Positions 24,058 through 42,082 of a DNA stretch of 64,000 bases are shown in pieces. The stretch's first letter is position 1; each line of letters opens with the position of its first letter. The stretch is from Chrysaora quinquecirrha. Taxonomy: Eukaryota; Cnidaria; Scyphozoa; Semaeostomeae; Pelagiidae. The notes under the pieces were generated by a model. It saw nothing but the letters and a program-made list of their open reading frames with translations, had not been told where the DNA came from and did not search any database. The translations under genes were made by a program, and so were the position numbers. The stretch is taken from contig JACTAT010000032.1 of assembly GCA_014526335.1 (NCBI GenBank), positions 8,620,468-8,684,467 on the forward strand. The letters run 5' to 3'.

Positions 24058-27000
24058 GACAGGAAATTACTGTAACCATCTAGCAAACTGGGTAACCGAA
24101 AATTTTATTGTTGCTATTACTTAACTACACTATTGCGGATATTTTGGCACTTGGGACATTTTTTGGTAATTGCCAGAAGTCACGTGATCGATGACGTATG
24201 TAGTTGCCGGTCAGTAAAAAATCAAAGTCAAGATATTTCAAATTTCAGTATACCATATGAAAGAGCGTCAAAAATGCAGCAAAATATTATAAGACATGCC
24301 TTGCATTTGAGCTACGGATGCAAAGTTATGCACAGTTAAAAATGTGCTCCTCCGCAGAGGCTCAAATTTTTTTGAGCTTTCAAAATTGATTCTGTCATCG
24401 GTCTGAAGCAAAACTACTGTCTTTTACATTTTTTTGAGGTATCACGATGTGTAAAAGGTCCGAAACGTTCAGAAAAACTTAGATTCATAGTGATAATTGT
24501 CAATCAGTCCCATCCAAATGTTCTTCTTACCTACTGAACAAGGCCAAAAGCTTGTGACTTTGAGTTCATGTGCTTTTCCGATGATACTTAGGTAATGCAA
24601 TGTACGCCTGTCCAATTTCAACGACTTACAATAATCAAAAGTTCTTACCCCTTGAGAAGCCGAAACTTTGGGAGATCGCGTTCGACTTTGCGTTTATGTG
24701 TTGCCTTTAGAGGGTTTAGACACTCTATGTAGCTACTCTACGTCTATCGTTTGTACTGTATGATTCTTTACGTATTTTTCTTGCGACCATAATTCTTTAG
24801 CAGTATTTTCAAGGTCAACATACTTTACATCATGCGTCTAGAACTTGTAGCTCAACCCAGAATTTTATCAAGCGCGGTAAAGCGTGGTATAAAATAACTA
24901 GTTATGCAAGTCTCCACTGCAGCTCCATTGCGAGATCTTTTGCAAAGAAGAATAGCAGAATATGAGAGTGTATTGTTAGAAAACGCACTGGTATCACTCA
25001 CTAAGTTGCGTTCATGCAGGGCATCTTTGAACATTGTAACTACTGGGCCATTGGCCCAGTGGGCCCTTTTCCTTGCCCAGTAAAAGAGCAAAATTTGTGG
25101 CTTTTGGCCCACTAGATTGGGCCCTTTCTAAGTTGGTGAAATAGAATCATTTTTAGTTAGATATACTATAGCATATTTCAGTCACGGAAACCCAACCAGG
25201 GCGACTCTAGATACATAAAATTCCAAAATTTTCCGAGGGAGTATGTCCCCGTACCCTCCGTGGGAAGTGCACCTTTGGCACATGTTTCTCATTACATGTT
25301 TGCTTCATGGTCGGAAAAGGTGTTTGCAGGCCACTGGAGTTACCAGCCATTCATTTCTTGATATAGTCTTGATTGCAGACCTTACTTTTTTCTTAGTGAA
25401 TCGAGCTCTCCTGTTGGATTGGCCCACTAGTCATAATTCCTTAGAAGATGCCCTGCGGTTCATGATAATGTTCTTTCGCTGTTTCATTAGAAGCGCCATT
25501 GACATCATCTGCTCTTTTATTTGGTTGTATCTCTCTTCTTGTTGTTCTACTTTCACGTTTGCCATTTACATTCCATACCAAATGCAACATCGGCCTCTTG
25601 AAATTGAATATAGACCGTTTCGCACTTTCCTAACATGGTAACTAATGTTGTGTATGCTTGAACTATTTAATCTGATGAAGCCAATGGAGCTCTGTGGATC
25701 CTGATAATAGAGACTGGGTGACTATCGAACAGCATAGTCGGAAAACAGGTTGACGTTCCCGTACAATAATTACATATATGAAAGCAATTCGTCCTAATAA
25801 AGCTTTTACAGAAAACCGCATACCCGAACCTGAGCACCAAGCGTAGCAGGCTGAATCGTGAAGCAGATAGCAGCCAGTTTCAACGTTAGCGTTCCTTTTT
25901 GGAGAATTATTGTGTATTTTTTCAATCAGATTAGGTATATTAAATAGGCGAACAGCAATCCCCAAGTCTTACTTTACGAACAACTTTTTATCTTCACGGT
26001 CAAAAATTCAAAGTCCATTTCTAAGTTTAGCAAATTTAGCGCTGCTTACAGTATAATTGACTTGATCTTCAGCTTTTCCGAGGTTGTTGTTATGAACTCT
26101 AACACATTCTTTACCGGTTCCCTTTGTAAGCGTTGTTTCTTTCGATGATAGTATACGGTTTCTCGCGGAATTAGACCATTTTCACTGGGAACAAAAAGCA
26201 ATCACGTTAATCGGCCCTTGTCTCTTTGCTTCGCTATGAATTGGTTTCTCATCATACTCGGTGAATACATTTTCCATTCTTTTTGCCAGCTTCAAACTAT
26301 GTTCATCTTTCAGGGACGACAGATTTGGGAGATTTCAAAATTGCGCTGAATTATCAGCCGAAACTCGTACCTAATATTCTGTTGCTTTGAAATATACCTG
26401 CTTTCTATTTCAGCATTTTCGAAAACGCGGACGTAGTGCCAAGATCTGACGAGGCGCAATTGAGTCAGCTTTAAGCGCTCTTCCAAGCGTCGGAGGTGCA
26501 CTGTGCCCAAATGTAAACCAGCCGTTATCGGCAAGCGCTCCACTTTATACGCTTCAAGAAATGACGAGGTTCTTAAGTAATAGCGGACTATAATTAGTCC
26601 TGGAAGGTTTCTTCTGAGCTACAACTTGACGACCAGTATATGAAATAACAGACATTCTCTTTCAATATAGAAACAGGCTTTTTAGGACCTGATTTCTTGA
26701 CTATTGCTTCGCATTGAGTTGTTTTTGTCCTCGAAACTGGATTATCCTTGGATAAAAAGAACGTTTTATTGACCATCTATCACGTGAATCCGAGTTCTTC
26801 TGACATTTTCGTACCCCATGTAAATCTGATTGGGTAATAATTAGGTTTTTAAGTTGAATTTAGAAAGGCATATAGCGCTTAAAGAATCATAAGAGCAACA
26901 CATAGTTGCAAAGTTTCGGCTTGCTTGAGGGATAAGAACTGAACGACTTCTCACGACTACGAATCTAAGTTTCTCTTACAAATTTGTGCCATTTATGTAC

Positions 27001-27581
27001 CTTAAATAAGAATAGTTATGGTAAAACGTTGAAATTGGACAGGCGTACATTGCATTACCTAAGTATCATCGGAAAAGCACATGAACTCAACGTCGCAAGC
27101 TTTTGGCCTTGTTCAGTAGGTAAGAAGAACGTCTGATTGACAATTATCACTATGAATCTAAGTTTTTCTGATCGTTTCGGACCTTTTACACATCCGTGAT
27201 ACCTCAACAAAATGTAAAAGACAGTAGCTTTGCTTAAGACCGATGACAGAATCAATTTTGAAAGCTCAAAAAATTTGAGCCTCTGCGGAGGAGCACATTT
27301 TTAACTGTGCATAACTTTGTATCCGTAGCTCAAATGCAAGGCATGTCTTATAATATTTTGCTGCATTTTAACGCTCTTTCATATGGTATACTGAAATTTG
27401 AAATATCTTGACTTTGATTTTTACTGACCGGCAACTACATACGTCATCGATCACGTGACTTCTGGCAATTACCAAAAAATGTCCCAAGTGCCAAAATATC
27501 CGCAATAGTGTAGTTAAGTAATAGCAACAATAAAATTTTCGGTTACCCAGTTTGCTAGATGGTTACAGTAATTTCCCTGTC
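24058..27581. mobile_element. 3.5-kb element with ~650-bp terminal inverted repeats
   Basis: The left end GACAGGAAATTACTGTAACC and right end GGTTACAGTAATTTCCCTGTC are inverted copies. The pairing continues inward for about 650 bases (to about 24,720 on the left, 26,880 on the right) through TAACCGAAAATTTTATTGTT, AGTCACGTGATCGATGACGT, CTCCTCCGCAGAGGCTCAAA and GTACGCCTGTCCAATTTCAA. The right arm has about 100 extra bases near 26,950-27,040. TA flanks both ends. The 2.1-kb middle has only short open frames and no transposase I recognise; it includes GGCCCA-rich words at 25,040-25,130. A non-autonomous DNA transposon is likely; TA borders would fit Tc1/mariner-like targeting, but two bases are weak evidence. 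Confidence 0.85.
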
Positions 27582-28250
27582 TATTTCTTCAATAAAACGG
27601 GACGCTCTTTTTTACTAATGTAACAATTTTTGTCATCTCTGGCTCTGAATTGACAAATTATTTTCGTCGTTTTTGTCGAGCCTAAAATTTTGCTCAAAAT
27701 TGACAAGTGGGGACCATGACCCGGGAGGCTACTTGTGATTTTGGTACTGGTCTGTGTCACCCATATTGATGGGTTTTCTTGTTCCTGAAATTCTCTAAAC
27801 ATCGGTATGATTTTAACCAAATCCCCATATAAAAGAGTGGAAGATCGAAGACAAATGAAAAGGTTCTGTAATACAGCTACGCATGCGCCATGTTTGTTTG
27901 TGTAAAGTTGTACATGTTTATCCTCAAGATTCCACTAATTTGGTTGATTTTTGCGTGATTTGATTTTCTTAATTAACTTGGTATTTCTCTGGAGTGTATT
28001 ATTTTAATGGGTTTGGATTAATTTACGTTCGTTAACACATTTGATTAATAATTCATAATACATTTTCCGCTCATTGTTACTTTAGAAAGATATTGTGTGT
28101 TTCGTTAAGTTTGATTTATTCTTGTACATAGTGTGAGTTGCTTGCGAAAGAACCTATAATATTTTAATGAAAGATATAAGTTTGAGAAAATTATATTCTA
28201 GTTCTTTTCTTTTTTTGTCAAATCTGCAAAAAGATTGCTCGGATCCTTAC
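27582..28250. other. No gene seen
   Basis: AT-rich sequence between two mobile elements. The first bases after the palindromic element (TATTTCTTCAA) resemble the TM7 codons of the receptor, but the match is too short to rely on. Confidence 0.4.
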
Positions 28251-28774
28251 CACGCTAGCGAATCTATAATCGCTACTGTGGTGGTACTATTTGCGTACTG
28301 TGGTGGTAGTTTCTGCGTACTGTGGTGGATAATCACTACTTGTGGTGGTTTACTATGCTTGCGGTGGTGGCAGTTTTGGCGTACTGTGGTGGATAATCAC
28401 TACTTGTGATGGGTTACTATGCTTGCGGTGGTGGCAGTTTTGGCGTACTGTGGTGGATTTTGTGGTTTTTTCTTGCTTGATCTATAGAGTTTTGCTATGA
28501 TTTCGTATTCACCACATAAAGCATTATAACCCACCACAAGTAGTGATTATCCACCACAGTACGCAAAAACTACCACCACAGTACGCAAATAGTACCACCA
28601 CAGTAGTGATTATCCACCACAGTACGCCAAAACTGCCACCACCGCAAGCATAGTAACCAACCACAAGTAGTGATTATCCACCACAGTACGCAGAAACTAC
28701 CACCACAGTACGCAAATAGTACCACCACAGTAGTGATTATCCACCACAGTAGTGATAATAGATTCGCTAGCGTG
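28251..28774. mobile_element. 524-bp foldback element with 5-bp target duplication
   Basis: Ends CACGCTAGCGAATCTATAAT and, inverted, GATTCGCTAGCGTG. Direct CTTAC lies on each side (28246-28250 and 28775-28779). Each arm of over 200 bases is built from tandem units of the type TGCGTACTGTGGTGG and ATAATCACTACTTG; the right arm carries the complementary CCACCACAGTACGC units. The central spacer is about 70 bases. Single strands would fold into one long hairpin. No coding capacity. Confidence 0.88.
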
Positions 28775-29330
28775 CTTACCGTATTCTAGAAATTTATTAC
28801 AGTTCCAATATTCCAATAATCCAGTATTCCAATATTCCATTCCAATATTCCACATTCCAGGTTTTCAAGATAGCCCTCGTAGAGTGGTCATAGTGGAGTA
28901 TATTTTAAAAGTTCCGATCGGTATTTTAATAGTATATGAATATATGAATCAAGTAGAGTATCTAATGTTTATTAGTATAATTTATTTTTAATAGCCCACA
29001 GTGTTGTATATAACCAATAATGATAATGTCATAAAGTGCAATTCCGAATGTATACCTAATCATTTCCTGCTGATTTTGAGATTAAAAAGAACATCTTTGA
29101 AAGAACAAGAACTGCATACAGACAGCATTGTTAACAGTGTATTGAATTTGTTAATGAAATTTTCGTTCCGAAATATTTCATACCTTCTGAATAGAATAAT
29201 TGAACCATAGTCATCATCCAGTACGGAACAGATGTGAACAGATGGTACAAAACGCTTGTTGACGTTAAAAACATTTTTCTGTCCTGCAAGACTTTAATAA
29301 AGGTCAAGAAAGATTTTTTGGGCCAAGCAG
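28775..29330. other. 5' flank of GPCR copy 3
   Basis: Starts with TTCCAATATTCCA-type short repeats (28,800-28,860). The last 100 bases contain AAAACGCTTGTTGACGTTAA, reminiscent of the motif cluster upstream of copy 1. No gene. Confidence 0.45.
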
Positions 29331-30316
29331 ATGTCGAATTTCACGATGTTGAGTTTTCTTAATACGTCGTTCATAAATACAACAATTTCAACTGTTTCTG
29401 CAACAAAGAATCGTTACAGAATGCCTCCAGTCCGGAATAAGAGCGACAATCCCCTGAATATTGCAAATTTAACCATTGCTTTCGCTGCTATAGTTCTGAA
29501 TGTTGCGGAAATTATCATTATCGTATACAGAAGAAAATTTAGGCCGTTCGAAAGAATTTTGCTCAGCCTCTGTGTTGCTGATATAATTGTTTCTGTGCTG
29601 TACCCATTGGAAAAGCTTTATTCCAAAGTAACAAAAGCCCTTTATACGGTCAAGATTTTAAAATTGGAAAAAACATGGCAGAATACTTCGCTATAATGTC
29701 TTCAATTTCAAACATCATGGCTCTGGGGTTCGACCGTTTATTGGCAGTCAGATATCCGCTTCGACACTCTGTTTGGATAACAAATCGCAAAGTTAGCATC
29801 ATGATCGCAATCTCTTGGCTTTCGAGTCTCGCTTTTACTATTATATGCAACGCAAATCGTTTCGCCGCTCTCGCCACAAACTCAGCTACCACATCGGATC
29901 GTGTCTCAAAAATTGTGTTCTTTACGCTGGTATTTACGTGCGGGCTCGTAATTACGATACTTTACGGATTCATAATTGCGACGGTTTTCAAAAGGAAAAG
30001 AGAAATGAGGAAAACTAATGCCAACATTGCCGCAAATTTTGACGAAACTGCTGTTACGATAACATGCGTAAACGTCGTTGTTGCGTTTTCGATTCGCACC
30101 TATCCTCATTTGATCGATCACCTTGTCAGTAAAAGACCAATTTTGCCGCTGAAGTTCGTACTTCTCAACCCTTTGCTCGACCCTATTGTTTATTTCTTCA
30201 AAAGTTTGATCAAGAAGAAGCTGGGACAAAGAAGTAAGCGTCGAAAGCGCCATAAACGCCGAAAACGCGAAATTTCGATGGAAAGTTTAAATAAAAGTAA
30301 TTCTGCCACAGAATAG
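29331..30316 (+). pseudogene. Full-length GPCR copy 3 with one frameshift
   Basis: Colinear with the intact receptor at 21,379 over its whole length, including DRLLAVRYPLRH, the basic third loop KRKREMRK and NPLLDPIVYFF. Frame is lost near 29,640-29,675, between TM2 and TM3. The spacer there is 44 bases against 42 in the intact gene, so translation from ATG 29331 stops after 121 codons. The distal part is open for 213 codons from 29675. A run of six A lies in the affected stretch, so a sequencing error is possible. If real, this is a recently disabled receptor. The tail carries extra Lys/Arg repeats compared with copy 1. Confidence 0.85.
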
Positions 30317-30702
30317 TGCGTCCCAATTCTGTGGTTTTGCTGTTTAACTTTTGCTGTACGGGAAAAAACATTTTTTCCAGACTATTTGAAATAATTGCAA
30401 TGTAATCACGTAATCAACTGTAATCAACATGTAATCAATGTAATCAACTGCAATCATTTTCGTGATTTTGAGATTGAAAAGAACGTCTTTGTTAACGAAC
30501 GTGGTGGCAGCTAGCTTGTCATTCCTGTTGACCCATTCTTTGGCTAGCAGAGCCTCAGAGGGTCATAGAAAGTAGAAAATAAAAAGCGAGGAAAAGAAGA
30601 GGGAGGGTAAAGAATAGGGGTACTATTCTCGGCCTTCATAAAACGCACCTTCTATCCATACTTGTGTATACCCAATCCTTTAACACTCGTATGGGTACAA
30701 TA
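30317..30702. other. GPCR 3' flank with short repeats
   Basis: 30,395-30,455 has several TGTAATCAA units. 30,510-30,680 belongs to the dispersed repeat also found at 18,570-18,900. Confidence 0.5.
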
Positions 30703-31470
30703 GGTATGGTGCTGATGAAGGCTCAATGTAGCCAGAACACAAAAAATGCAAATGGGAGGAAAGTCTTTCGGTTGTATGATTTGGAGAGCTACTCGGCGAT
30801 TTCTTTGAGCTGTTTAGCTCAGTGGAAATGGAGGCTCTCTGACTTCTGGTCATGCAGTTCAGGTTCAAATTCCATCTACTGCGGTACACTTCTTGGAGCA
30901 AAATCAATCTTACTGTTCGCCATTAATGACAAATATACATAAATATGTATGATGCTGAAGAAGGCTCAACAAACCCGACACGCAAAAGTCAAACGGGAGG
31001 AGAGCCTTGGGCTGTATGACTTGGAGAGCTACTCGGCGATTTCATTGAGCTCTATAGCTTAATGGAAACGTCGTTTGCTCTTTGGCCATGCAGTCCAGGT
31101 TCGAATCCCATCTACTGTGGTACACTTCTTGGAGCGAAATCTATCTTACTATTCGCCATTCATGTTATCATGATGATATATATGTATATATATAAATATG
31201 TATGGTGCTGAAGAAGGCTCAACAAAGCCGACACACAAAAGTCAAACGGGAGGAGAGTCTTGGGTTGTATGACTTGGAGAGCTACTCGGCGATTTCACTG
31301 AGCTATATAGCTCAGTGGAAATGGAAACGTTACTCTCTGGGCATGCAGTTCAGGTTCGAATCCCATCTATTGTGGTATGCCAATTGTGGAAAAATCTGTC
31401 CTAATCACTGATCTCTAAAAAAAGACCAGTGATTTTTTTTTAAAAGACCAGTGGTCCTAATGTTCGCCAT
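30703..31470 (+). repeat. Three tandem units with tRNA-like A and B boxes
   Basis: Units start near 30,703, 30,944 and 31,198 (period about 240-255 bp) with GCTGAAGAAGGCTCAAC. Each has an A-box-like TAGCTCAGTGG (30,815; weaker TAGCTTAATGG at 31,055; 31,308) and a B-box-like GGTTCGAATCC (weaker at 30,862; exact at 31,098 and 31,353), about 45 bases apart as in a tRNA. The D, anticodon and acceptor stems do not form, so these are tRNA-derived repeats rather than tRNA genes. Confidence 0.75.
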
Positions 31471-31998
31471 TCATGACAATTGTGATTTTATTATTACTGC
31501 AGCTTCTATGCTAGTGCAGCGTCTAATCGAGAAAATACAGAATTAGCCAGTATAACAGTATAAGTTATAGTTTCAGAATTACTTATATACATAACTTTAA
31601 GGTTATAAGTAGTCGACATATTGTACTCGAATATTTAAAAATTCAGATATTATACATATCAATTCTCTTATGTGTTTACCATTACAAGTATAGCTTTTAC
31701 TTGAGCTGCGATGCTATATTTCGCTTGACACCCGCGATGTGGGTGAATATAAATATTAAGATGTTAAGATACAGTGAACTATATTACATGAAAAATATAA
31801 ACGATAAAAAGAACTAGTCTGTTGATATCAATAAAAATCAATCAGTAGTTGCCATTCTGAATGATTTTGTAATTGTTTGTTTTTCGCGACTTCATCCATT
31901 CCACTACATCTGTTTGCTCTTTGGTCGATTCTTTCAGATACTGGAAAGAAAGGATTTTCAGTTTCAGGTTTTCTAGTATATACACACTTTTTAATTTA
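31471..31998. other. Intergenic, 3' of spermidine synthase
   Basis: 31,660-31,750 is a single unit of the CACCCGCGATGxGGGTG repeat described at 3,197. Nothing else seen. Confidence 0.5.
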
Positions 31999-38335
<6,337 letters not shown>

Positions 38336-38489
38336 CTTTTCAGCTAAACGGCTGTAAACAACGAAGGGCAAAATGAAGAAATGTACTAAGCTTTATAAAC
38401 GTTTCACCTTCGCTTCATCAGTACTTTGATTACAATGATCAAGGGGCATACCTAATAAACCAAGTTAACAATGTGGTTACAACGCCCGG

Positions 38490-38850
38490 GGCCCGGGGGG
38501 TACTTCGATTGTTCAAGATACTAGGCGTAGCGTGCCGCCCAAATGGGTTAAGCCTGCTTTTTCAGCGACATTTCCTTAAATTGTAAGAGACGTTCATTTT
38601 TCATTCATTTTATCATGTTTTGACACGAAACCAAACCCTTTCAGCTAGTTTTAGAAAGATACCCTCGATTATAAAAGCCAACCAGGGTGGATTTTGCTTA
38701 GATTTTATAATGATTTCATGAACAAACTAAGAAAAGCGAACGCCTTCGCAAAAAGCCCAACCGAGTGTAAAAAGCAAGCGAACAAGTTAAAGTTAAAGTT
38801 GCCGTTTTTTGAGTCTACTACTAGCATAGGGCTATTCAGTCGACTTTACA
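38490..38850. mobile_element. 5' portion of a CCCGGGGGTACTTC element
   Basis: CCCGGGGGGTACTTCGATTG, AGCGTGCCGCCCAAATGGGT match the left end of the hAT-type element at 33,271. No right end is found before the SINE begins, so the copy is truncated. Duplicated at about 43,155-43,510. Confidence 0.6.
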
Positions 38851-39085
38851 CTTTACCCCTGGTCTGGATGCATTAGCATATAGCAGGGTGCAGCCGCACA
38901 CGGCGCTCATAACTACCGACCAGATACCCATTTTTACACCTGGGTGAAGAGAGGCACATTTGTGTTAACAACTTGCCCAAGGTTGTTATCTCTGCAACAC
39001 AAGTGGAAAGACCGTGGCTCGAACCCACAACATTTTCGTTGTGAGTCCAGCACGCTAACCACTGCGCCACAGAGACCACAGAGAC
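38850..39085 (-). repeat. tRNA-derived SINE, copy A
   Basis: On the minus strand the head reads GTCTCTGTGGCGCAGTGGTT with A box TGGCGCAGTGG, followed about 45 bases later by the B box GGTTCGAGCC and a tRNA-unrelated tail. The anticodon stem does not pair, which rules out a functional tRNA. Second copy at 43,515-43,748 through segmental duplication. Confidence 0.8.
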
Positions 39086-39411
39086 TACTCACTATTAACT
39101 CTAGAGGAATCTCAGCCCCTTGAAGCGGGCTGAAAATCCTAGCCTGTCAAGCTGAAGGAAGGCTGGAATTCCAGGCGGCTGAAATTGTCTCATGTAATCG
39201 CAATATCAATTTTGCGGAGAGATGACTGGAGAAGAGGACTGAGTTTGCAGCCCGTTTAACTGCAACACAAGTGGAAAGACTTAGCATATTCCATTTTTAC
39301 ACAAACTTGATACCACTCCCATAAAAAAATGGCCATGAAACGTGAGAGGGCGCTCTAGCCCTCTGTTCGGGATCCCAGCAAACATACAAAATATTACGTG
39401 CCCAATCCACC

Positions 39412-39520
39412 CATCCTTCATTCATCTATCTAATCATCCATCCGTCCACCCATCCATCCATCCATCCATCCATCCATCAACCCATCCATCCGCCCATCCG
39501 CCCATCCATCCATTCTTCCA
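39412..39520. repeat. CATC microsatellite, copy A
   Basis: (CATC)n with CGCC and AACC interruptions. Confidence 0.92.
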
Positions 39521-39744
39521 CTGACTTCTATATAACGTTTGTTCATTTCTTGTAGAAAAAGGGGGGCGTTGGTGTATCTATAAAACAAGAGAGAGTTCGG
39601 GCGTTCTGTCTGACAGTCATTTGCAAGATGCATTTCCAAATTTTATGACAATTCTTGATATGTAATTAAGTTCTAAAGATACTTCTATCGGCATTAACCA
39701 GCATCTTTTACTGCAATTTCGAGCATTGTGGTACACGTTTTTTT

Positions 39745-40115
39745 ATAAGGAACACCTTTATAAGGAACTCGAGGGTGAAAATTCCCAAAAAATTAAGGAA
39801 CTTTAAGGAAATGTCGAGGCTCGGATGAAAAACTAAGAAACTCCTTTTTAAAGAACAAGACGGTTTGTACGAAAAAGGAACAGAAGTACAATATATTTCC
39901 CATCGTTCTTCCCAAAAGGCTCCATTTATACTTAAAGATAGAAATAAAGAATATTTTCTATGAATTTGCTGTAAAAATTAGTATTTATACATATCCAACG
40001 ACAAGGAACAGTAAGGAACTCTCAGCCTCATTTTGTTGAAAAATTAAGGAACTCCAGCCTCAACTCAGACCAAAGGTTCCTTATAAAAAAAAAACGTGTA
40101 ATCTTTTAATAACCG
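39745..40115. mobile_element. MITE-like element with TTATAAGGAACC ends
   Basis: CACGTTTTTTTATAAGGAAC on the left mirrors GTTCCTTATAAAAAAAAAAC on the right, with AAGGAACTTTAAGGAA words inside. A shortened copy lies at about 44,250-44,640 in the duplicated block. Confidence 0.8.
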
Positions 40116-40143
40116 AGGAATTAAGTAAAATTGATAAACTCAC

Positions 40144-40217
40144 CCGGTTGAGTAGAAAGTTGAATTTTCGTCTTATCGCCAGAGTAATAAGTTGCAAGAG
40201 GAACTAGTTGAGTTGTC
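40144..40217 (-). other. Possible untranslated exon upstream of SRM, copy A
   Basis: On the minus strand a good acceptor (ATTTTTCCAG) and donor (GGTGAGTT) bound 74 bases. Near-copies with both splice sites kept occur at 41,533-41,607 and 44,678-44,751. The reading frame is not conserved among copies, so if it is an exon it is non-coding. Inference from splice sites only. Confidence 0.35.
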
Positions 40218-40395
40218 CTGGAAAAATAGACAACGATAGTAACGCTTATCAATAATTCATGAGGGAAACCACCTTATAGAACATATAGTCACACAGTGGG
40301 GAATGACAATCACTCTATTCTGTGATGAAATACCTTATTCTATCATTCTATGATGTAGTTTGTATACAGCATTGCAAGTGAAATGCTGTAAGCAA

Positions 40396-42040
40396 AGCTC
40401 AGCCTATCTAAGTAACAAAAAAGAGGGAAGCAAATCAAATCAAACAAAATAAAAAAATAAATAACAAAAGCACACCGGAAGATTACGAATCCACAAGCAC
40501 CCTACTCTTAGGCAGGATTCGCGCTCCCTGCTCTCAGGTGCCTAACTGCCGTCCCCCGCTAATAAATTTTTGGAAAAAATTCCAACCTCCTGCTCTTATT
40601 AGGACCCCCGCTTGTTAAGATTTGCATTGGTAGGCCTATTGATGTTGATATTTTTTTCTAAAGTAACTGTGAGGTTCTTGATGTGAAATTTCACTTGTTC
40701 ACTCTATTTTGCTGGTTAGAATAAAACTATGGATTTTCTAAGCCCATCAGTACTGTTAACCAAACTTTTCTTTGGGTTTAACTGTTTCTTTAATATTTTT
40801 ACGCAAAATAAGGCGGAAACAATCTTACAACCTCAATAACTCCAGATTCTTCACTTTCAACTCGGCAGAATTAAACACAGAGAAACTACGGATCTTGTCA
40901 GAACTGAAACACTTTTATCTTCTTTCGAAATGAACCCGTCTTGTACTCTTCAGAAAAACCAGCTTCTACTTCAAAATATAATCTTCTTCTATTTATTTAA
41001 CTTCGTCGGCTGATCTTATGCTTCTTGTTATTTCTTACTTCTTCGACATTTAGAAAGTAGAATTTACGAAGGTTGACGTAAATAAAACTCAATGCACTCA
41101 AATAGGGGGTATGGGGCATGCACTCCAAGAAAATTTTTCAATTTTTGGGTCTAAATTCAACTAAATTCAACTACGAGACAAGGCCAGTTTGCCGACTAAA
41201 GCAAAAAATATACCGTTGATTAATTGGTATAGGGCAACAAAATAATGTGAATTATGTTTAATGCCATTTCTGCACTGCATAATGTATCTTTTAGAACTGC
41301 ACAAACATTTTTAGAACTGCACATTTTGTGTAGAACTGCACGTTAAAGAAAAAAACCCTGTCAGGCTCAAATAATGCGAAAGATTTAGAACAGCCAGGCT
41401 CGATCAATATTTACTGGTTCTTAAAGTCTTTAAGTTAAAGGGTGTATCTGGCAAAAAAGAGTGCATCTGTTGTTCTGTTGTAAAAAGAGTGTAAGAAAAA
41501 GTGTCAAAAGTGCGTAAAATTGATAAACTCACCCGCTGAAGTAGAAAGTTGAATTTTTCTTTTATCGCCAGAGTGATAAGCTGACTGAATAAACTGGTTG
41601 AGTTATCCTTGAAAAATAAACAACGAGAATAACGCTGATCAATGATTCATGAGGGAAGCCAACTTGTAGAACATATAGTCACTCAGTGGGGAATGACAAT
41701 CACTCTATTCTGTGATGAAATACCTTATTCTATCATTCTATGATGTAGTTTGTCCCTAGTTTGTATGCAGCCTTGCAAGTGAAGCGCTATAAGCACAGCT
41801 TGGATTCTTCTTGTACTGGGCAATTACCAATATGGTAGACGGAGGATCACTAATTACGGGAGATCAATAATTACGGGAGATCAATAATTACAATAGTTGA
41901 TAATAGAGAAAGGCAAAAAGGGCAATTCACTTCTTGGAATCTAGTGCAGCTTCAGCTGGAATCTCTATTGTTTTCGCAGGAATCTTGGAAGAATCCTTAA
42001 GTTTCGATAGGAATCTCGTACGCTTTTTTGAGGAGTGAAA
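40396..42040. other. Region between the duplicated blocks
   Basis: 40,480-40,760 is an inverted relative of the repeat at 5,215-5,500. 41,520-41,780 is a third, diverged copy of the right edge of the duplicated block. 41,800-41,900 has CTTGGATTCTTCTTGTACTG and ATCAATAATTACGGGAG units that recur at 44,930-45,010 and 45,290-45,380. No independent gene. Confidence 0.6.
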
Positions 42041-42082
42041 TGCCAAATGGACACGACCAGCTTACTTCTATTGTTTTCATAC

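Noticed and set aside
25243..25641. 132-codon frame within the palindromic element as a transposase
   Set aside because: No motif, no catalytic acidic triad visible, hydrophobic composition without family resemblance.
28251..28774. CRISPR-like array
   Set aside because: Repeats are adjacent and inverted without unique spacers; a eukaryotic foldback element explains them.
38873..39079. Open frame beginning MVSVAQWLACWTHNENVV
   Set aside because: Translation of the tRNA-derived SINE; this type of peptide recurs wherever such elements occur. The copy at 43,536-43,742 is rejected for the same reason.
39342..39524. His/Pro/Ser-rich frame
   Set aside because: Simple CATC repeat.
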